Assembly: GCA_029858465.1 (NCBI GenBank)
Contig: JAOUEZ010000053.1
Coordinates: forward strand, 1 to 8,049
Origin: Thermoplasmata archaeon
GTDB lineage: Archaea; Thermoplasmatota; Thermoplasmata; UBA10834; DTMW01
Length of the DNA: 8,049 nucleotides
Direction: 5' to 3'
A model generated the notes under the pieces. It worked only from the letters and a program-made list of their open reading frames with translations. It made no database searches and had not been told where the DNA came from. A program made the position numbers and the translations under genes. This document shows, in pieces, positions 5,527 through 8,049 of the stretch (its first letter is position 1; each line of letters starts with the position of its first letter).

Positions 5527-5934
5527 TCAAAGTATCTTTTTCAGGCGCTCTTCGATGTACTGCCGCGGGACTGCACCGATCATTTTGTCGACGAGTTTCC
5601 CGTTCTTGAAGAACAGCAATGTCGGGATGCTCATGATGCCGAATTTTGTGGCTATTGCCACGTTTTCATCTGTATTCAGCTTCCCGAAGACCGCCTTGCC
5701 CTTGTAGTCCTTGGCAAGAGCCTCTATCGTAGGTGCGATCATTCTGCAAGGACCGCACCACGGTGCCCAGCAATCGACCACTATTGCACCGTATTGCTTA
5801 GTCATCGAATCGAAGTTTGAATCGGTAACCTCCACAGGTGAAACAGGCCAAGCACCCTTTTCCTTATTCTGCTCTGCAGCACTCATAATCTCCCTCATTT
5901 TCTTCTGTCTAATAGCCAAAAGTTCTTCATCCAT
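5527..5934 (-). CDS. Thioredoxin with N-terminal extension
   Basis: A thiol-disulfide exchange protein. The active site is WCGPC at 59-63 (Cys60, Cys63), within IVVDCWAPWCGPCRMIAPTIEAL. The buried Asp54, the FGKLNTDEN strand (83-91) and the cis-proline in SIPT (Pro104) are all present, and KNGKLVDKMIGAV (110-122) completes the fold. A normal thioredoxin has about 105-110 residues; this one has 135 because of roughly 28 polar, helical residues at the N-terminus (MDEELLAIRQKKMREIMSAA). No signal peptide or membrane helix is visible, so it should be cytoplasmic. The ATG at 5934 is chosen because it opens the helical extension; a weak AGGCGAT precedes it. Internal ATGs at residues 13 and 17 are possible. 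A TATA-like element lies about 56 nt upstream. It precedes the OsmC gene on the same strand by 82 nt. Confidence 0.95.
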   Translation of the reverse strand: MDEELLAIRQKKMREIMSAAEQNKEKGAWPVSPVEVTDSNFDSMTKQYGAIVVDCWAPWCGPCRMIAPTIEALAKDYKGKAVFGKLNTDENVAIATKFGIMSIPTLLFFKNGKLVDKMIGAVPRQYIEERLKKIL

Positions 5935-6117
5935 ATTTAATCGCCTATGCGATAATGCGTCCTATTCGAAATATCGTTGGTTTCACTTATACTTAATCCT
6001 TTCTCTTCGCGGATTACCATCTGAGACCCTGCTATCGTCTAAGACCTGCTTTTCTGTCTACTTTTAGCAATATCTATACATAACTCTGTTATAAAAAAAT
6101 AGGTTGCTTTGAAAAAG
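5935..6117. other. Divergent intergenic region between thioredoxin and DoxX genes
   Basis: No gene is apparent. On the minus strand, AAGTATAAG at 5986-5994 is a likely TATA box for thioredoxin (leader about 29 nt). ATCGC and GCGAT (5940-5944, 5949-5953) could form a small hairpin over the weak ribosome site in that leader. CTGAGACC at 6021 and CTAAGACC at 6039 form an 18-bp-spaced direct repeat of unknown meaning. A second plus-strand TATA-like element, TTATAAAAAA, lies at 6089-6098. Confidence 0.4.
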
Positions 6118-6125
6118 TATATATT
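6118..6125 (+). promoter_or_regulatory. Strong TATA box of the DoxX gene
   Basis: TATATATT is preceded by the purine-rich GAAAAAG, which fits the archaeal TFB recognition element. It predicts an RNA start near 6148 and a leader of about 20 nt that contains GGAGG at 6156-6160. Confidence 0.65.
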
Positions 6126-6166
6126 TTCCCATAAATTAACGATGTTATTGAAAATGGAGGTATTTC

Positions 6167-6667
6167 ATGGTCTTCATGGGATATAAGAAAGAACAGATAG
6201 CTTGGATTGGTATTAGGATCGGCCTCGGATGGATTTTGTTCTGGGCCTTCCTGGACAAGATGTTCGGTCTCGGCTTTGCGACCGACCCGGCCAATGCATG
6301 GCTAGCGGGCGGATCCCCGACAAGCGGTTACCTAGCATATGCTTCATCAGGCATTCTTGGCGATTTCTATGCGGGATTGGCAAACAATGTGGTCATAGAT
6401 TCCTTGTTCATGCTGGGCCTTTTTGCAATTGGCCTCGCTATGATTCTCGGGATCGGACAAAAAATTGCAGGATACACAGGAGCCATCCTTATGATCTTGC
6501 TTTGGTCAACAAATCTGCCGCCTTCGAATAATCCGATAATAGATGATCACATAATCTATGCCATCTTGTTCTTGGCTTTGACCACTGTAAAAGCAGGTCA
6601 ATGGTTGGGTCTAGGCAAATGGTGGGTGAACACGCCTATCGTGAAGAAATTCCCGTTCTTGGAATAG
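6167..6667 (+). CDS. DoxX/DoxD-family membrane protein
   Basis: A four-helix integral membrane protein of 166 residues, with helices near 11-33, 72-96, 98-115 and 128-147. Family features are RIGLGWILFWAFLDKMFGLGF at 17-37, the GGSPTSGYL segment at 48-56, and the DDH motif at 126-128 leading into the last helix. DoxD is the small subunit of thiosulfate:quinone oxidoreductase in Acidianus; other DoxX proteins act in thiol or oxidative stress, for example with superoxide dismutase in mycobacteria. The DoxA partner is absent here, so the enzyme name should not be transferred. The ATG at 6167 has GGAGG with 6 nt spacing; ATG at 6176 is less likely. The gene is alone, with a strong promoter and a strong hairpin after it. 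It is divergent from thioredoxin and OsmC, which suggests a shared redox theme. Confidence 0.9.
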   Translation: MVFMGYKKEQIAWIGIRIGLGWILFWAFLDKMFGLGFATDPANAWLAGGSPTSGYLAYASSGILGDFYAGLANNVVIDSLFMLGLFAIGLAMILGIGQKIAGYTGAILMILLWSTNLPPSNNPIIDDHIIYAILFLALTTVKAGQWLGLGKWWVNTPIVKKFPFLE

Positions 6668-6680
6668 AAAACCCGTTAAA

Positions 6681-6702
6681 ATAGGGGCCCAAAGGCCCCT
6701 AT
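6681..6702 (+). terminator. Hairpin after the DoxX gene
   Basis: ATAGGGGCC and GGCCCCTAT form a perfect 9-bp stem around a CAAA loop, 13 nt after the DoxX stop. The downstream bases are only moderately T-rich (ATTCATGTTTCC), unlike a bacterial U-tract. It likely marks or protects the 3' end of the DoxX message. Confidence 0.7.
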
Positions 6703-6710
6703 CATTCATG

Positions 6711-6739
6711 TTTCCTGGAAAGGAGAAACTATTTAAAAC
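6711..6739 (+). promoter_or_regulatory. Promoter of the PRC-barrel gene, with an adjacent 11-bp palindrome
   Basis: TATTTAAAAC at 6730-6739 is a TATA box predicting an RNA start near 6760, about 10 nt before the chosen ATG at 6770. Just upstream, TTTCC and GGAAA (6711-6721) form a perfect palindrome around one T, a possible regulator site or chance. Confidence 0.5.
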
Positions 6740-6769
6740 AACATGCGGATATGGCGAGCGGGATGCATC

Positions 6770-7063
6770 ATGCTCGAGGAAGCTTCGGAATTCATAGGAC
6801 TTCAGGTTTACACGAACAGAGGAATCTATCTAGGCACAGTCAACAACCTAGTTGTGGATCTGGACGAATCAAAGATACAAGGGCTTTTCATAGGAGAGAC
6901 CAACCCGCTTTTAGTAGAGAACTCTAAGGCGGTCAATGTCCCGTACAGATGGATCGGCGCCGTCGGCGACATCATTCTTCTCAAGTACTTCCCCAAGAAA
7001 GTCGCTCTGAAGAAGGGCAGTGCGGCGAAGAGGGAATTGAAGACAGAAATACAGTCCGTCTGA
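6770..7063 (+). CDS. Single PRC-barrel domain protein (97 aa)
   Basis: A small beta-barrel protein. SEFIGLQVYTNRGIYLGTVNNLVVDLDESKIQGLFIG carries the PRC-barrel hallmarks: the G-x-x-V/L pattern, then 'G..LGTV.NLVVDLDE.K..GLFIG', followed by AVNVPYRWIGAVGDIILLKY. The tail is basic (KKVALKKGSAAKRELK). It has no membrane helix or signal, so it should be cytoplasmic. ATG at 6770 is chosen over an in-frame ATG at 6743, because the TATA box at 6730-6739 predicts an RNA start near 6760, after that earlier ATG. Archaeal PRC-barrel proteins include RimM-like factors and the haloarchaeal division proteins CdpB1/CdpB2, which link to SepF and FtsZ. This one could be of the latter kind, but no division gene is nearby. 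A carbonic-anhydrase-like gene follows after 55 nt and may share the transcript. Confidence 0.88.
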   Translation: MLEEASEFIGLQVYTNRGIYLGTVNNLVVDLDESKIQGLFIGETNPLLVENSKAVNVPYRWIGAVGDIILLKYFPKKVALKKGSAAKRELKTEIQSV

Positions 7064-7118
7064 TTTCTGACAAAAACCCTTTCAATCGTTCTGTCATTTA
7101 CTCTGCCTTGGTGATTCA

Positions 7119-7619
7119 TTGACTGTAATCATCGACCCCCCATGTCTTGTTTCGAAGAATGCATCGATAGTCGGTGATGTGACAATTTCGGCAGAATGCA
7201 GCATCTGGCCTTTCGCAAGCATAAGGGGCGACAGGGGACCTATCACGATCGGCAAGGGCAGCAGCATTCAGGATTGCTGCGCCGTGCACTGCGATAAAGG
7301 ACACAAAGTTGCAATAGGTAAGAACGTGACCGTTGGACATGGCGCGATTGTTCACGGAGCTATCATTGGAGATGATGTGATAGTCGGGATGAACTCAGTG
7401 CTCCTTGATGATGCCGAGATCGGAAGCGGATCGATAATCGGCGCCGGCGCGGTCGTTCCCAGCGGGATGAAAGTTCCCGAGTGCAGCCTCGTGCTCGGCG
7501 TCCCCGCGAAGATAGTGCGATCAGGAGACGAATCTCTCAGAGAAAAGGCGAGGGCGAACGCGATAGCATATCATCAGCTGAGAGACGAATATCTCTCCGG
7601 AAAACGTTCAGGACTCTAA
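7119..7619 (+). CDS. Gamma-carbonic-anhydrase-family protein (left-handed beta helix)
   Basis: A trimeric left-handed beta-helix protein of 166 residues with repeated hexapeptides such as IVGDVT, ITIGKG, VAIGKN, AIIGDD, AEIGSG and SIIGAG between about 17 and 112. The three zinc-type histidines are present as His57, His74 and His79, with the usual 5-residue spacing of the last two. Arg36 in SIRGD and Gln51 in SIQD fit the active-site neighbourhood. The long acidic loop of the Methanosarcina Cam enzyme is missing, as in the CamH/YrdA/PaaY group, several of which have weak or no proven hydratase activity. VLGVPAKIVR (125-134) closes the helix and a C-terminal alpha helix follows. The TTG start at 7119 is chosen because GGTGA at 7110-7114 lies 4 nt before it and the residues that follow match the family start. 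It overlaps the HD gene end by its stop codon. Confidence 0.93.
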   Translation: MTVIIDPPCLVSKNASIVGDVTISAECSIWPFASIRGDRGPITIGKGSSIQDCCAVHCDKGHKVAIGKNVTVGHGAIVHGAIIGDDVIVGMNSVLLDDAEIGSGSIIGAGAVVPSGMKVPECSLVLGVPAKIVRSGDESLREKARANAIAYHQLRDEYLSGKRSGL

Positions 7620-8049
7620 AGAAGATCGAGGTCGAATCCGCACAGCTCGCTCAATTCTTTATGAAGGGCCAATACCCGTTTCGCCCCCTCCATTTCCTGC
7701 TTTCTAACCAGTCCGGATATAGTCTGCGCGACAGGAACCTTCTTCGTCCCAGCAATGAGATTATCGGCATGTGCAACAATCTTCTCCTCGAGAGTCTCGG
7801 GGATGAAATCTCTATCGGGCAATCCGAGTCCTATCGCCTCTTTCTTCGTGAGCCCGGCGCCTATGTGTCTCTCGATTATCTTTATTATCTCATCGGGCAA
7901 ACCCATTTTCTTCGCGATTTTCGCCCCTTCGACGGCATGCTCGATGTCGTGAGTGCTGCTCCTGCCGATGTCGTGAAGCAAGCCTCCGACTTGAACAAGG
8001 TCCAGATCGACCGGCCTCTTTATGCGCTTGGCGATATTGAAAGCGAGCG
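7616..8049 (-). CDS. HD-domain (HDIG) phosphohydrolase-like protein, C-terminal part (runs off right edge)
   Basis: About 143 residues before the stop are visible; the N-terminus, with the first metal-binding histidine, lies outside. The protein reads SLFNIAKRIKRPVDLDLVQV, then GGLLHDIGRSSTHDIEHA, which holds the HD metal pair. Further likely metal ligands are the histidine in IIERHIGAG and the aspartate in AHADNLIAG. The pattern KKEAIGLGLPDRDFIPETLEEKIVAHADNL is characteristic of an archaeal HDIG family (TIGR00295 type) with unknown substrate. HD proteins hydrolyse phosphate esters of nucleotides or similar compounds. A TTG at 7981 inside the motif is not a start, since the frame stays open to the window edge and the domain would be cut. 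It meets the gamma-carbonic-anhydrase gene tail to tail: its TAG and the neighbour's TAA share bases at 7617-7618. Confidence 0.9.
   Translation of the reverse strand, partial: LAFNIAKRIKRPVDLDLVQVGGLLHDIGRSSTHDIEHAVEGAKIAKKMGLPDEIIKIIERHIGAGLTKKEAIGLGLPDRDFIPETLEEKIVAHADNLIAGTKKVPVAQTISGLVRKQEMEGAKRVLALHKELSELCGFDLDLL

Noticed and set aside
6167..6667. Naming the protein thiosulfate:quinone oxidoreductase subunit
   Set aside because: The DoxA partner is absent from the window and the DoxX superfamily has other functions.
6743..6769. Earlier in-frame ATG for the PRC-barrel gene
   Set aside because: It lies only a few bases after the TATA box and before the predicted RNA start, and the extra residues do not fit the domain.
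7064..7118. TGACA and TGTCA inverted repeat before the carbonic-anhydrase-like gene
   Set aside because: Arms of 5 nt separated by 19 nt are expected by chance and fit no terminator or promoter layout.

Overview
The window looks archaeal, most plausibly euryarchaeal and perhaps near Thermoplasmatota or methanogens. The lineage is an inference. Direct support is the archaeal-type Elp3, the HDIG protein of archaeal type, the PRC-barrel protein and the nitrate/taurine-type binding protein. TATA boxes (not -35/-10 boxes) sit about 25-36 nt before several starts, some transcripts appear leaderless, and ribosome sites are GGAGG or GGTGA. No tRNA, rRNA, CRISPR array, insertion sequence or broken gene was found.

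Layout. Positions 1-4362 are one long minus-strand block, read from right to left: membrane-anchored binding protein, permease and ATPase of a nitrate/sulfonate/taurine-type ABC importer, a winged-helix regulator with its own leaderless-type promoter, a small hypothetical protein coupled to it, then the N-terminal part of Elp3, which leaves the window. A divergent plus-strand gene at 4491-5021 encodes an XRE-type regulator with a C-terminal sensor-like domain. A perfect 15-bp palindrome touching the TATA box lies between it and the importer, which suggests one switch for both directions.

Positions 5022-6667 hold a thiol/redox group: OsmC/Ohr-family protein, thioredoxin with an N-terminal extension (both minus), and a DoxX/DoxD-family membrane protein (plus) with a strong promoter, a strong ribosome site and a strong hairpin after it. 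Then follow a PRC-barrel protein, a gamma-carbonic-anhydrase-family protein (both plus), and the C-terminal part of an HD hydrolase (minus) running off the right end.

How they may work together. The importer and the XRE regulator read as an uptake module and its switch; the substrate is not shown by sequence. Sulfonates such as taurine or coenzyme M are a reasonable guess given the family, and the adjacent thiol-handling genes fit a sulfur/redox theme, but this is inference. The best candidates for something undescribed are the XRE regulator/operator/importer unit, the His/Cys-rich binding-protein motifs, and the small coupled protein between the winged-helix gene and elp3.
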